Shown here piece by piece: positions 8,240 to 16,320 of a stretch of DNA of 64,000 nucleotides. The stretch is from the NCBI GenBank assembly GCA_016703965.1, contig JADJBB010000025.1, forward strand, positions 310,001 through 374,000. The letters run 5' to 3'. A model generated the notes under the pieces. That model had not been told where the DNA came from, did not search any database, and worked only from the letters and a program-made list of their open reading frames with translations. Positions within the stretch are counted from its first letter, which is position 1, and each line of letters opens with the position of its first letter. A program made the translations under genes and the position numbers. The DNA comes from Acidobacteriota bacterium. GTDB lineage: Bacteria; Acidobacteriota; Blastocatellia; Pyrinomonadales; Pyrinomonadaceae.

Positions 8240-9823
8240 ATGCTAACAATTCCTAATGGTCACGTTAATGGATCGAGGTTGCCGGGCAGCCTGAAGGTCG
8301 CCCTTGTGCGGGCTCCGCTTATTTCGCGCGAAGGAGCTCTGAATAACGAGGCTTCGCCAGCGATCGGTCTCGCCTACATTGCCGGGTATCTTCTCAAAAA
8401 AGGCCACAAGGTCGAGATCGTGGACGGCACGGCTGCCGATCTTGGCATTGTTCGTCCGTTGAAGGAATACCCAGGGTTTCAGATCCAGGGCATCGAGCTC
8501 GACGAGTTGGTGGAAAGCATTCCGGCCGACGCCGACGTGATCGGCTTTAGCAGCATGTTCTCGTGCGAGTGGGTTCTGCTGAAAGACCTGATCACACGGG
8601 TTCGCGAGCGTTTCCCTCTACAGCTGCTCGTGGGCGGCGGAGAGCATTTTACAGCTCTCTCGGAATACAGCCTTCGCGATTGCCCTGCCCTCGACGTTAT
8701 TGTAAAGGGCGAGGGTGAATACACGATGCTCGAGCTGATCGAGGCATGGTCCCGAGGCGATTACAGCGAGGTCGACGGCATATGCTACCTTGACGCTGAC
8801 GGCAGCTTACGCGACAACGGCGGGCTGCCGCGCATCAGCGACATCGATTCGATCCCGTGGCCATATTGGCCGGAAGGCTATCTCGAACGTTTCTGGGAAG
8901 CGGGCAAATCCTACGGCATTTCATCCGAACGCGACATGCCGATGCTCGGTTCGCGCGGATGCCCGTACAAGTGCAAGTTCTGCTCGAGCCCACAGATGTG
9001 GATGACGCGCTACGTTCTGCGTGACATCGATGACCTGATCGCTGAGATAAAGTACTGTAAGGAAAAGTATCAGATAACCTCTTTCCAGTTTTACGATCTC
9101 ACGGTATTTACCAAGAAAAGCTGGACGCTGGAATTTTGCCGCCGCCTGAAAAAGGAGGATCTCGGCCTTTCGTGGTCTCTGCCGAGCGGTACCCGCAGCG
9201 AAGTGCTCGACGAAGAGATACTGACGCTGCTCCGCGACACCGGCTGCCGATACATGGCGTATGCACCCGAAAGCGGTTCGCCCAGGTCGCTCAAGATGAT
9301 CGACAAAAAGGTCGATCTCGGCAAGATGGTCGCATCGCTCAAGACCGCCGTACGGCTTGGGCTGATCGTTCGTACGAATCTGATCATCGGCTTTCCGCAC
9401 GAGACCCGCAGCGACGTCCTTCAAACGCTCTGGTTTGGCCTGAAGATGGCCGCTCTCGGTGTGGAAGAGGTTCCGTTCTTCATCTTTTCCTCGTATCCCG
9501 GCACCGCGATCTTCAAACAGCTTCAGAGCGAAGGTAAGGTCACGCTCAATGACGCCTATTTTATGTCGCTCGTTTCGTTTAACGGAAAGTTCAACTTCCT
9601 CAAGCCGCAGGGAACTTCGAACCCGAACATGACCAACTTCGAACTCGCTGCGGTCAGAGTGTCCTTTATGCTGCTCAACTACTTTGTCGGCTACGCGACG
9701 CATCCCAGCCGAGTGCTTCGCACGATCCGCAACCTGATAAACGGAGATCAGTCCTCAACGGTCCTAGAAAACCGCCTCCAGGACGCCCTCGGGCGGAAGC
9801 GTCAGCCAGCCTCTGCCGGATGA
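8240..9823 (+). CDS. B12-binding domain-containing radical SAM protein
   Basis: A 527-residue cytosolic enzyme. The N-terminal third is a cobalamin-binding Rossmann domain (LVRAPL, then AIGLAYIAGYLLKKGHKVEIVD); the DxHxxG motif of methionine-synthase-type binding is not evident. The radical SAM domain has the iron-sulfur motif C241-x3-C245-x2-C248 (CPYKCKFC) and a GFPHET loop. This architecture is shared by BchE, hopanoid and many methyltransferase or ring-forming enzymes; the substrate cannot be inferred. It stands alone between divergent or convergent neighbours. The ATG has no clear ribosome site, so the start may lie a few codons off. Confidence 0.85.
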   Translation: MLTIPNGHVNGSRLPGSLKVALVRAPLISREGALNNEASPAIGLAYIAGYLLKKGHKVEIVDGTAADLGIVRPLKEYPGFQIQGIELDELVESIPADADVIGFSSMFSCEWVLLKDLITRVRERFPLQLLVGGGEHFTALSEYSLRDCPALDVIVKGEGEYTMLELIEAWSRGDYSEVDGICYLDADGSLRDNGGLPRISDIDSIPWPYWPEGYLERFWEAGKSYGISSERDMPMLGSRGCPYKCKFCSSPQMWMTRYVLRDIDDLIAEIKYCKEKYQITSFQFYDLTVFTKKSWTLEFCRRLKKEDLGLSWSLPSGTRSEVLDEEILTLLRDTGCRYMAYAPESGSPRSLKMIDKKVDLGKMVASLKTAVRLGLIVRTNLIIGFPHETRSDVLQTLWFGLKMAALGVEEVPFFIFSSYPGTAIFKQLQSEGKVTLNDAYFMSLVSFNGKFNFLKPQGTSNPNMTNFELAAVRVSFMLLNYFVGYATHPSRVLRTIRNLINGDQSSTVLENRLQDALGRKRQPASAG

Positions 9824-9847
9824 TCGCCAGAAGGTTTTGTTTTTTCG

Positions 9848-10249
9848 TCATTTCTTCCTACGTCGTTTTTGGCCGCCGACTTGGATCGTTTTCGCGAGGT
9901 CTAGCTGCAGGTAACCCTCGGACGAGAGATCGACGCCGACGAACTTGTGCGTGCCGGTGAGAGAGATGCCGAAGTGGCGTACGAAAGTCGAGCAATGAGC
10001 GACGGCCGACCCGCTGTATTCGCGCACGCGAAAGCCCGTGGCGAGCCGCTCGTGTGCCGGGCTGATGCCGATCTTACCGCTGTCGGGCTTAAAGTAGAGC
10101 ATGATACGCGGCGGGCTGCCGATCAGCTCGTATGCCCGGCGGTTCATCAATATCTTGCCCTTGTCGCTCATCGACACGTGCAGCCTCTCCTCATACGGCT
10201 CAAACGGCCCGCCTGTAAACTTGATCCACTCGTCTCTTCCTATGCTCAT
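9848..10249 (-). CDS. Conserved hypothetical protein
   Basis: A 133-residue soluble protein. Strand-rich sequence such as RLHVSMSDKGKILMNRRAY, then GSPPRIMLYFKPDSGKIGI and a basic tail (GGQKRRRKK). Similar proteins of planctomycetes and acidobacteria carry a fold in which an N-terminal segment resembles a swapped-hairpin AbrB-type pattern, but this is only a resemblance. GGAGGA lies upstream of the ATG. No function assigned. Confidence 0.65.
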   Translation of the reverse strand: MSIGRDEWIKFTGGPFEPYEERLHVSMSDKGKILMNRRAYELIGSPPRIMLYFKPDSGKIGISPAHERLATGFRVREYSGSAVAHCSTFVRHFGISLTGTHKFVGVDLSSEGYLQLDLAKTIQVGGQKRRRKK

Positions 10250-10327
10250 AATTCTCCTCCTGTTCTGGTGATGATGTAAAGTTGCATAGATGATACAAAA
10301 GAGAATGTGTGATGTCAGGCCCTTTTT

Positions 10328-10507
10328 TCAGGGCGATCGAACGCGGCGCTCTTTAAGTGCGTTCAAGCCACATTGGGTGCACTTCGGCGCGTTGAAAGCT
10401 TTCGTGTTTTGGACCCAAAAACCTACTCTACCAAACCGCCGTTTTACTCCACCCCACGCCCCGAAAACGCCGCCGACAGCACCAAAACACTCGACCAAAA
10501 CCGCCAC
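10328..10507 (-). CDS. Possible small zinc-ribbon membrane protein (59 aa)
   Basis: An open frame from GTG 10507. It has a Gly-rich hydrophobic N-terminal half (FGAVGGVFGAWGGV) and half a zinc ribbon (CTQCG) in the C-terminal half. The second Cys pair is missing, and there is no good ribosome site. It may be a real small gene, or a remnant cut by a frameshift. Confidence 0.25.
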   Translation of the reverse strand: MAVLVECFGAVGGVFGAWGGVKRRFGRVGFWVQNTKAFNAPKCTQCGLNALKERRVRSP

Positions 10508-10645
10508 TTTCGCCGTTGTCGTTTAATATTCTCGCAGCGACTACGCAACCCATCTTGCCTCCCATGTTTACAGGAATTCGGTTTCGACCACGATCCCAGC
10601 CGCCGGGGACGGCGACAACAGAAAGCCACCGGGCTCAAGCCCGCA

Positions 10646-10749
10646 GTCAGAACCACCTGCGTCACCGGGTGGTCAAGGTGGACACAAGATCGTTCCCAGC
10701 TCGCGTGATCACAACGCCCAACCACGCGCTACCGCAGGTGGTGCTGACC
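10646..10749. repeat. Palindromic repeat family A, copy 1
   Basis: About 104 bp bounded by inverted ends: CAGAACCACCTGCG on the left and CGCAGGTGGTGCTGAC on the right, with internal GGGTGGTC and ACCACGCGCT. Copies 2 (10997-11110) and 3 (39449-39540) share the ends and internal arms. It has no coding capacity. Confidence 0.7.
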
Positions 10750-10805
10750 CGGAGGTCGAGGTCATTTCGATCCTCGGCGAGCCCGCGATTGTCTCGACCG
10801 CGTAG
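10749..10805 (+). pseudogene. Fragment of SmpA/OmlA-like gene (copy 1)
   Basis: Encodes only EVEVISILGEPA before diverging and stopping at 10805. The same words recur at 11111, 14467 and 15253 (see the copy at 15106). Confidence 0.5.
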
Positions 10806-10985
10806 CGGTCATGTGATTGTAGCCGTGGGTGACAACCCACGGGAAATGGCAACAAACGGTCGCTGTCGCGTCAGCGACAATTGAGGAATAGGCAGAGGCG
10901 TTCAATCGTCGCTACGCGACGGGGATCTTTTCCCGACATACCGTGGGTTGTCACCCACGGCTACAATCAGCCGTCGCGATGCGAC
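10796..10985. repeat. Cluster of short GC-rich palindromes (REP/BIME-like)
   Basis: At least five small palindromes in 190 bp: GACCGCGTAGCGGTC near 10797; CCGTGGGT-GACA-ACCCACGG near 10822; GTCGCTGTCGCGTCAGCGAC near 10859; CGTCGC-TA-CGCGACG near 10909; and CGTCGC-GAT-GCGACG near 10972. The second has a perfect inverted 27-bp partner at 10941-10967, so the two can form a larger stem. This resembles REP-type elements mobilised by RAYT transposases, but no such transposase is in the window. Confidence 0.65.
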
Positions 10986-10996
10986 GAAGAGTGCAG

Positions 10997-11110
10997 TGAG
11001 AACCACCTGAGGTAGCGGTTGGTTTAAGGTGGGGAGTTCAGCGCAAAAGGTGATCCGTGGCTTGCGCGATCACAACGTCCAACCACCCACTACCGCAGGT
11101 GGTTCTGACC
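10997..11110. repeat. Palindromic repeat family A, copy 2
   Basis: Ends AGAACCACCTG and CAGGTGGTTCTGACC; internal GCGATCACAACG shared with copy 1. Like copy 1 it runs directly into an SmpA/OmlA-like fragment, so the repeat plus fragment form a duplicated unit. Confidence 0.7.
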
Positions 11111-11313
11111 CGGAGGCCCAAGTCATTTCGATCCTCGGCGAGCCCGCGAGCAGAGCCATGATCGATGCTCCCGGCCTTTACTGGTGCTACGGCAGCGATA
11201 GCTGGAAACAATGGGAACTAGGCGACTGTCTACTGCGGAAGTACGGCCCTCCAAATGAGCCACGACCGCCGTGCATTAATAGCAAAGCCGAAGATATCTC
11301 CGCGACCGCGTAG
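11111..11313 (+). pseudogene. Fragment of SmpA/OmlA-like gene (copy 2)
   Basis: An open frame enters from the repeat and encodes VISILGEPASRAMIDAPGL, then CYGSDSWKQWELGD, the core of a BamE/SmpA-like domain. It lacks the N-terminal membrane anchor and the GMSEAEV start seen in copy 4, and ends in a GACCGC palindrome. It is a promoterless remnant, not a working gene. Confidence 0.5.
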
Positions 11314-11404
11314 CGGTCACGTGCTTACTGCGCAAGAATTATTCCGCGAAGATGTGAGCAACATCACAGAATCCTCCCGGAGAACTGTGATATGCAAACC
11401 TCAG

Positions 11405-11417
11405 AAGGAGGTGATCC
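11405..11417 (+). promoter_or_regulatory. Unusually strong Shine-Dalgarno of the cytochrome gene
   Basis: AAGGAGGTGATCC can pair along 13 nt with the standard 3' tail of 16S rRNA. It ends only 3 nt before the ATG, closer than optimal, although the GGAGG core itself lies 9-13 nt away. Confidence 0.7.
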
Positions 11418-11420
11418 GAA

Positions 11421-12008
11421 ATGAGAAGTTCTATCAGAACATTAACTATCGTGATCTCAGTGGTAGTAGCGTTTGCCGGATTTTATAGCATCCGGCAAGA
11501 TGCTCAAATAGTGCGGAGGACGGCTGAGCCGCCGAAGCAAGGTGTTCCCGAGGTGATAATTCTAGCCAAAGAATCAAAGGTCGGGACCGTTACCTTTAAT
11601 CATGTAAAGCACAACAGCGGTGAGTATACAGTTGACGGGCCGATACGCTGCATCGAATGCCACCATGCTTCGCAGCCGGCATCCGAAGCGGCCAAGCATC
11701 CGCCACTTAAGACAGTCTGGCCTGCCGACCGTACGACGACTCTTACAATGGATCTGTTCTCAAAGGATCCAAAGGAAGCCGCGGTTGCAAAGTGTCATGA
11801 CTGTCACGCGCGAAAAGGCGAGACGCCAAAGCTATTGGCGGCTATCCCTGAGACAAAGGATGCGGGCAGCACAACCATAACGACCCTTACGAACCAGCTG
11901 GCGTTTCACCAGGCGTGCGACTCGTGCCATATCCAGATCAAGGCGAACCGACCCGATTCAAAGGTGCCGGATGCGGTCACGTGCGTGTCCTGCCATAAGA
12001 GGAGCTAA
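11421..12008 (+). CDS. Tetraheme cytochrome c (c3/c7-like)
   Basis: A 195-residue exported protein. An N-terminal hydrophobic anchor or signal (residues 7-23) is followed by four CxxCH haem-attachment motifs: CIECH, CHDCH, CDSCH and CVSCH. The segment VTFNHVKHN before the first haem is typical of class III multihaem cytochromes, where its His residues serve as distal ligands. It would carry electrons in the periplasm. No partner reductase or maturation gene is next to it. It is set in a repeat-rich region with an exceptionally strong ribosome site, which suggests high translation. Confidence 0.88.
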   Translation: MRSSIRTLTIVISVVVAFAGFYSIRQDAQIVRRTAEPPKQGVPEVIILAKESKVGTVTFNHVKHNSGEYTVDGPIRCIECHHASQPASEAAKHPPLKTVWPADRTTTLTMDLFSKDPKEAAVAKCHDCHARKGETPKLLAAIPETKDAGSTTITTLTNQLAFHQACDSCHIQIKANRPDSKVPDAVTCVSCHKRS

Positions 12009-12081
12009 AGGAACTGAGGCTCAGGCCCCTGAATTGTGACCTTGATGGGATCCCTAAACGGTGTATTAGGAAGCTCAGGCA

Positions 12082-12372
12082 TTAAGAGGAGTACAATTCG
12101 TCCGCGAACGTTTTCAGATCGTGGTCCCGAACGAACTGGTCGGAAATAGTCAGTATCGAAAACAGGTTTCGCTTCAACCCTTCCTCCGAGATCTCGCCCT
12201 CTTTGAGAGCTGTCTGCAGCAAATGCAGAGCCATGTCCGCAAGGAGAACTCGTTGTTTCTCATACCACCCCGAATCGCCGCGTGTCGAAGGGTCTTGTTG
12301 GTACGACTCTTCGGTCAAACTATGAGCCGTTCGACTCATAGCCAAAATTTGTTGTCTGATCGCGTCATCCAT
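12082..12372 (-). CDS. Hypothetical small helical protein
   Basis: A 96-residue soluble protein, mostly helical by sequence (IRQQILAMSRTAHSLTEE, then VLLADMALHLLQTALKEG), acidic, with no signal peptide. I do not recognise a family. It faces the cytochrome gene with about 70 nt between the two ends. Confidence 0.55.
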   Translation of the reverse strand: MDDAIRQQILAMSRTAHSLTEESYQQDPSTRGDSGWYEKQRVLLADMALHLLQTALKEGEISEEGLKRNLFSILTISDQFVRDHDLKTFADELYSS

Positions 12373-12426
12373 CTTTAGTCACTGTCGATCATGCGAAGCG
12401 TCCATTCGCCTTTTCACATGGGCTGC

Positions 12427-12848
12427 TTAATTGTCCGAGTCGGAGCGATTCTGGGCAGGTACTTTCAGCAAGTTTGTCGTTCCTTCAGTAACACTGGCCG
12501 GGACATGATCAAAGTCGCCGATCGGCGCAAGCTTTTTGGTCGTCGGTGCGTGCGGCAGCGACTCCGGTTGATCGGGGCAACGCTGCTCCTGTTTAACGAT
12601 GACCGGAGCATCGGGTATGCGGCAATAAAGAACATTCCGGCTATCGAAATGATCACCCCGAGAAAAAGTACCGCGCGGAGTTCGACAAAGCTTCCTGCCA
12701 AAGCGATCAAGATCCCCCCAAACGCCATCGTCAATCCCGCAAGCCGCGGGTCGAACCGACGAGGCCCGGCAGCGGCAACCTGAGTTCCACAGGAACGGCA
12801 AAACTGCTGGTCGTTTTGTATGGGTGTTCCGCAATTTGGACAGTTCAT
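12427..12848 (-). pseudogene. Zinc-ribbon membrane protein, single frameshift
   Basis: The protein starts at ATG 12848 with a zinc ribbon (CPNCGTPI and CRSCGTQV), then two membrane helices (LAGLTMAFGGILIALAG and LFLGVIISIAGMFFIAAYP). The frame then turns to nonsense, while another frame continues with APTTKKLAPIGDF and VTEGTTNLL, the usual tail of this acidobacterial family. Adding one base to the four-G run at 12574-12577 joins both parts into one protein of about 140 residues. It is either a sequencing error or a recent knock-out. Role unknown; tetratricopeptide or signalling partners cannot be guessed. Confidence 0.7.
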
Positions 12849-12964
12849 ATTTTGTCTTGGTAAAACAATATAGCACGAGACTATACGCCAAACCGCGACA
12901 CCATGTTCGATTCCATCCACCCGCCGTCATAAAGCCGCGGCGTTCACGTTGTTGGACTTCCACA

Positions 12965-13000
12965 CTGATCAGTTCGAGAATTGCAATATTGCATGACTGA
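12965..13000. repeat. Left 36-bp direct repeat of the IS
   Basis: Begins CTGATCAGTTCGAG and ends GCATGACTGA. It contains a perfect 12-bp palindrome (TGCAATATTGCA), and TCAGT near the left end is inverted as ACTGA at the right end. Confidence 0.85.
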
Positions 13001-13010
13001 TGTTATGAAG

Positions 13011-13080
13011 TTGATTCCATCGGAGTCGAGTGTTAGAAAACACTCAGAGTTTTGACAAGAAACTGACCCGATGGAATCAA
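13011..13080 (+). other. Hairpin leader of the IS110 transposase
   Basis: Perfect 13-bp inverted repeat: TTGATTCCATCGG (13011-13023) with CCGATGGAATCAA (13068-13080), enclosing a smaller GAGTGTT/AACACTC stem. It lies directly before the start ATG at 13083 and may limit translation or be part of the element's RNA. Confidence 0.7.
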
Positions 13081-13082
13081 CA

Positions 13083-14118
13083 ATGACAGTATACATCGGG
13101 GTTGATTTTCACCCATACGAGCAGACGGTTGCTTATTGTGACGAGAGGGATGGAGAGGTGCGGTATCGGCAGTTTCTGCATTCGGACAAGCAGTCTTTGA
13201 AGGCGTTTTATCGCAAGTTTGGAGACGAGGTGGTTGTCGGGGGTAGAGGCGACGGGTTGTTTGTGGTGGTTTGAAAAGCTGCTCTTTGAAAACGGAATAA
13301 AGGTAAAGATAGGTGATCCGAGGCTGATCAGGCGAGCTGCGTTGTCGCGACACAAGAACGACTTTCGTGATGCGGAGACGATCCTGGATCTCCTGGTGAA
13401 CGGCTCGTTTCCCGAGATCACGCCGAGGAGCGAGCGGAGCCGCGAGATGCTCACGATGCTCAATCATCGGCATTTTCTGGTGAAGAAGCGTACATCGATC
13501 GCAAACACGCTACAGGCGTTCGCTCGATCGAAGGGGCTCGATAAGTTTCGGCTTCAGACACTTAAACGGCAGAAAGAGCTTCTCGATGCGGTTTCGACCG
13601 ATATGGAGCGGCTCATCGTCATATCGCGGTTTTCTTTATACAACGAATTGTCTAAAGAGATAGCGGCCTTTGACGCGAAACTTGCGGAGGAGGCGGATAA
13701 AGATGCAAAGACGCGCCTTCTGATGACGCATCCGGGCATCGGGTGGTCACCGCTCTGGCACTCATTCACACACTCGGCGACGTCCGCCGCTTTCGACGCA
13801 AGGAAGAGGTAGTCGCGTTCGTAGGACTGGACCCGCTGGAGAAAAGCTCCGGCGAGAAGAGACGAATAGGCTCGATCAGCAAGCATGGCTCGCGACTCAC
13901 GAGGCATCTGCTCGGTCAGGCCGCCCAGACGTGCCGCGATCATGGGATCAAGGGCATTACTTCAAGTTAGCCGTCGACGCGGCCGCCCGAAAGCAAAAGT
14001 CGCAGCGGCCCGCAAACTGCTCATCAACTGTTACGTCATGCTTCGTGACAACATCAGCTACGAACAGTTTGCAACCGGCGGGGCGAAGTTGGCCTGTGCG
14101 AGGGGTCAGGAGAGGTGA
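13083..14118 (+). pseudogene. IS110-family transposase, three single-base frameshifts
   Basis: When joined, the frames give about 344 residues: N-terminal DEDD domain (YIGVDFH with the first Asp, VGVEATG with Glu, HKNDFRDAETILDLL with both Asp), a helical middle, and a C-terminal Transposase_20 domain (HPGIG, then FVGLDPLEKSSGEKRRIG and HGSRLTRHLL). The breaks are near 13239 (five G where four fit), 13741 (three G where four fit) and 13952 (three G where two fit). Correcting these restores every motif, with no other damage. The start at 13083 is preferred because the ATG at 13071 lies inside the leader hairpin. Confidence 0.8.
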
Positions 14119-14402
14119 AGAGAAATCTTCAGTCTCTGAAGGTCTGATGGCACGGCCAGCCATCTCGATAAAGCGTCGGGATGAGCCGATCTAGTTTCAT
14201 GTAGCCAGTTAAATCTGTGCACGAATAGATGATGGCACTCGCCACAAACGGCGGTGCGAACTGAAAGTAAATCTAACAATAAAAGGAGGCGGGTTGGTTA
14301 TTGTCGAAACGAACATGACTTCGAATCACACCAAAACTCGGTGCGACCGACGAAGTGCGCTTGACTCATGGCTTAACTTCATAGATGACCCCAATCCGTG
14401 TC
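14119..14402 (+). other. 3' non-coding end of the IS, candidate bridge-RNA region
   Basis: No open frame. A CTTCAG-TCT-CTGAAG hairpin lies at 14127-14141. Further down there are GC-rich segments around 14240-14260 and 14335-14365. In the IS1111 branch of IS110 the bridge RNA is made from the 3' end, and the length fits; structure and boundaries were not computed. Confidence 0.35.
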
Positions 14403-14438
14403 CTGATCAGTTCGAGAATTGCAATATTGCATGACTGA
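14403..14438. repeat. Right 36-bp direct repeat of the IS
   Basis: Identical to 12965-13000. Its last two bases start a perfect 13-bp tandem duplication (GACCCTAGTTTCG at 14437-14449 and 14450-14462). Confidence 0.85.
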
Positions 14439-14466
14439 CCCTAGTTTCGGACCCTAGTTTCGTGTC

Positions 14467-14530
14467 TGAGCCCGAAGTCATCGCGATCCTCGGCGAGCCC
14501 GCGAGCAGAGCCATGATCGATACTCCCGGC
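14467..14530 (+). pseudogene. Fragment of SmpA/OmlA-like gene (copy 3)
   Basis: Nucleotides match copies 2 and 4 (encoding EVIAILGEPASRAMIDTPG) and then end at 14530. It is cut on the left by the IS-side tandem repeat. Confidence 0.5.
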
Positions 14531-14545
14531 CTGCTTTTTCCGGAG

Positions 14546-15061
14546 TTAAACTGGTGAACGGTAATCGATGCCAATTAGAAATTGCTCAAATTCAAGAGCG
14601 AGATCGAGCGATGGGGCGTCGACAAAGCGATAGGAGTCTCCGCCGTCGTAGAAGATGATCGAAACTCCGCGGGCGATACTGTCATCGGAGATCCATTCCA
14701 TGACGAGACGTTCACCGACATCCCCGCGATGATCACGGTAGTTCCGTACCAACTCTATGATTGTCGAGGCTTCGCGCTTTAACTTGGCAAATTCAGTCTT
14801 TGCTTTTCTACGCGAACCGAAAAAAGCGGTTACGCCTTCGGAAACAAACAGGCCATCGTTGGTTGTGTAAGACTGCGAGTAACCATTACCGCATCCCCGA
14901 CCGAACGGCGTAAATCTCGAACCCGTTGGGGGGGCCGAGTCGACGAATACCTCAACAGTGACATTCGGCTCGGCTGAAAACGGTTCGTAACCAACCGAAG
15001 CCGATAAGCCTATAATAAAAGTAATGATTGCAATTAGAAATCGGAGCGGCCTGGATCGCAT
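14546..15061 (-). CDS. Secreted hypothetical protein
   Basis: A 171-residue protein with an N-terminal signal or anchor (LRFLIAIITFIIGLSASVG). The mature part has one Cys, a helical stretch (RKAKTEFAKLKREASTIIEL) and strands such as GERLVMEWIS and VSIIFYDGGDSYRFVDA. A similar helix-strand arrangement is common in unnamed acidobacterial secreted proteins. No family assigned. It faces away from the SmpA-like remnant at 15106. Confidence 0.6.
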   Translation of the reverse strand: MRSRPLRFLIAIITFIIGLSASVGYEPFSAEPNVTVEVFVDSAPPTGSRFTPFGRGCGNGYSQSYTTNDGLFVSEGVTAFFGSRRKAKTEFAKLKREASTIIELVRNYRDHRGDVGERLVMEWISDDSIARGVSIIFYDGGDSYRFVDAPSLDLALEFEQFLIGIDYRSPV

Positions 15062-15105
15062 AATGTAAACCTCGTATACCGTTTGACGCCCGAGATCGTA
15101 TTTCG

Positions 15106-15549
15106 TTGCATTACGTGGTCATGTTAATTAAAGTCGCGAAAATTATTATCGGGTTTTTACTGCTGATCGCGTGCTTTTTCGGGTTTATCGACGCTCGCGA
15201 CCGCTGGCGGGAAGATCACATACAGGCGAACAAGAGCAGGGGCACCATCGGCATGTCCGAGGCCGAAGTCATCTCGATCCTCGGCGAGCCCACGAGCAGA
15301 GCCATGATCGACACCCCCGCCTTTACTGCTGCTACGGCAGCGATACCTGGAAACAATGGGAACCAGGCGACGTCCACTACAGAACCACGGCCCTACTGCA
15401 TCTTAATAACGTGTCCGGCGGCCGGAGCAACCTCATCCGATTCAACCAAGTTTGTGTTACTATTGCCGCGTTATTCAAAATTCAATTTGGTTCAGCTAGA
15501 TCGGTTTGCACGTGGGAATTTGTCGTACGAGCAAACCGGTCTTGTTTGA
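15106..15549 (+). pseudogene. SmpA/OmlA-like small membrane-anchored protein, frameshifted (copy 4)
   Basis: The most complete of four copies. A signal or anchor helix (VAKIIIGFLLLIACFFGF) is followed by GMSEAEVISILGEPTSRAM, the hallmark start of the BamE/SmpA/OmlA domain. After IDTP the frame is lost; one missing G near 15318 would restore GLYCCYGSDTWKQWEPGD as in copies 2 and 3. The downstream part no longer matches any copy and runs into the next gene. It is broken either by an assembly error or by decay; the multiple decayed copies next to it favour decay. Confidence 0.55.
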
Positions 15550-15562
15550 TAAAGGAGAAAAC

Positions 15563-16216
15563 ATGCAAAAGACTTGTAGGTTCGCAGTATTGGCGGTGAT
15601 GTGCGCTCTGGCGGTGATCGTTTCAGTGACTGAGGCAAAGTCGCAGCCGTCCGAAGCACAGATCAAGAAGGACGTGATGGGGCCGAAGACGGTTTCGCTG
15701 ACGCTCGGAGCACCGGGAAAGGTTGAATGGAGCTCGACGTACAATAAATACGTCTGGAGCCGGAACTTTGTCGCAAAGGTAAAGACCGACGACCCTAAGG
15801 TCTTTATCGAGGTCAAAGGCTACGCTTCATACGACGTGGTGGGCGGACGATACACCTTTTGGCGAACGTTCACGTCCGGCAATAGCTACGCCGGGATGAA
15901 GAATCTGACCGCACCCGAGATACAGAAATTGATCGAAAAATTCGGTACGAAAGGATTTATGGATACCTCGCAATACAGCAAGCTGGTCGGCGAGGTCGAG
16001 TCGATCACTTTGGCAAAGGATCCTGCTTTTGAATGGCACACACCGAATTCGACTTCCTTCGACATCGTCGCCGTTTACACCAGAAAGGGAAACGGAAACA
16101 CGGCCCCCAACGAACACGTCGAAGAAACCTTCCGCGTCCGCCTCTACCGCGACGATGCCAAATCCGACTGGAAAAGCATTCATAGTGTGTGGAAACGCGG
16201 GCGTCCACAGCGATAG
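15563..16216 (+). CDS. Secreted hypothetical protein
   Basis: A 217-residue protein starting at ATG 15563 behind AAAGGAGA. It has a signal peptide (CRFAVLAVMCALAVIVSV) cleaved near AKS. The mature region is beta-rich: VEWSSTYNKYVWSRNFVAK, FIEVKGYASYDVVGGRYTF, then an EIQKLIEKFGTKGF helix and a last FRVRLYRDD strand. No known domain recognised. It is basic at the C-terminus and stands alone. Confidence 0.65.
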   Translation: MQKTCRFAVLAVMCALAVIVSVTEAKSQPSEAQIKKDVMGPKTVSLTLGAPGKVEWSSTYNKYVWSRNFVAKVKTDDPKVFIEVKGYASYDVVGGRYTFWRTFTSGNSYAGMKNLTAPEIQKLIEKFGTKGFMDTSQYSKLVGEVESITLAKDPAFEWHTPNSTSFDIVAVYTRKGNGNTAPNEHVEETFRVRLYRDDAKSDWKSIHSVWKRGRPQR

Positions 16217-16320
16217 GACCGCAGGCCTGACCGGTTCTTTGTTCGGTTCGAATTGGCTTGGTAATTCTGCCGGTCTGATATATCATCACGAAACCGCAAA
16301 AGGTGGAAGGAGAAAAGCCA

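Larger units (their letters stand above)
12965..14438 (+). mobile_element. IS110-family insertion sequence with 36-bp direct repeats
   Basis: About 1.47 kb including both repeats. It holds one transposase gene (broken by single-base shifts), a structured short 5' leader and a 285-nt 3' non-coding stretch. IS110 elements use a DEDD transposase and a bridge RNA made from a non-coding end. The identical 36-bp sequence at each side is longer than the short core usual for this family, so true ends could lie inside it. Confidence 0.7.

Noticed and set aside
8921..9703. 260-residue open frame antisense to the radical SAM gene
   Set aside because: Fully inside a clear, conserved gene; composition is Arg/Glu-rich shadow.
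10290..10884. Two overlapping plus-strand frames in the repeat region
   Set aside because: They translate palindromic repeats and low-complexity Pro/Thr/Arg sequence; no family resemblance or ribosome site.
11421..12008. Cytochrome as part of a respiratory operon
   Set aside because: No reductase, quinol oxidase or maturation gene adjoins; the neighbours are repeats and unrelated genes.
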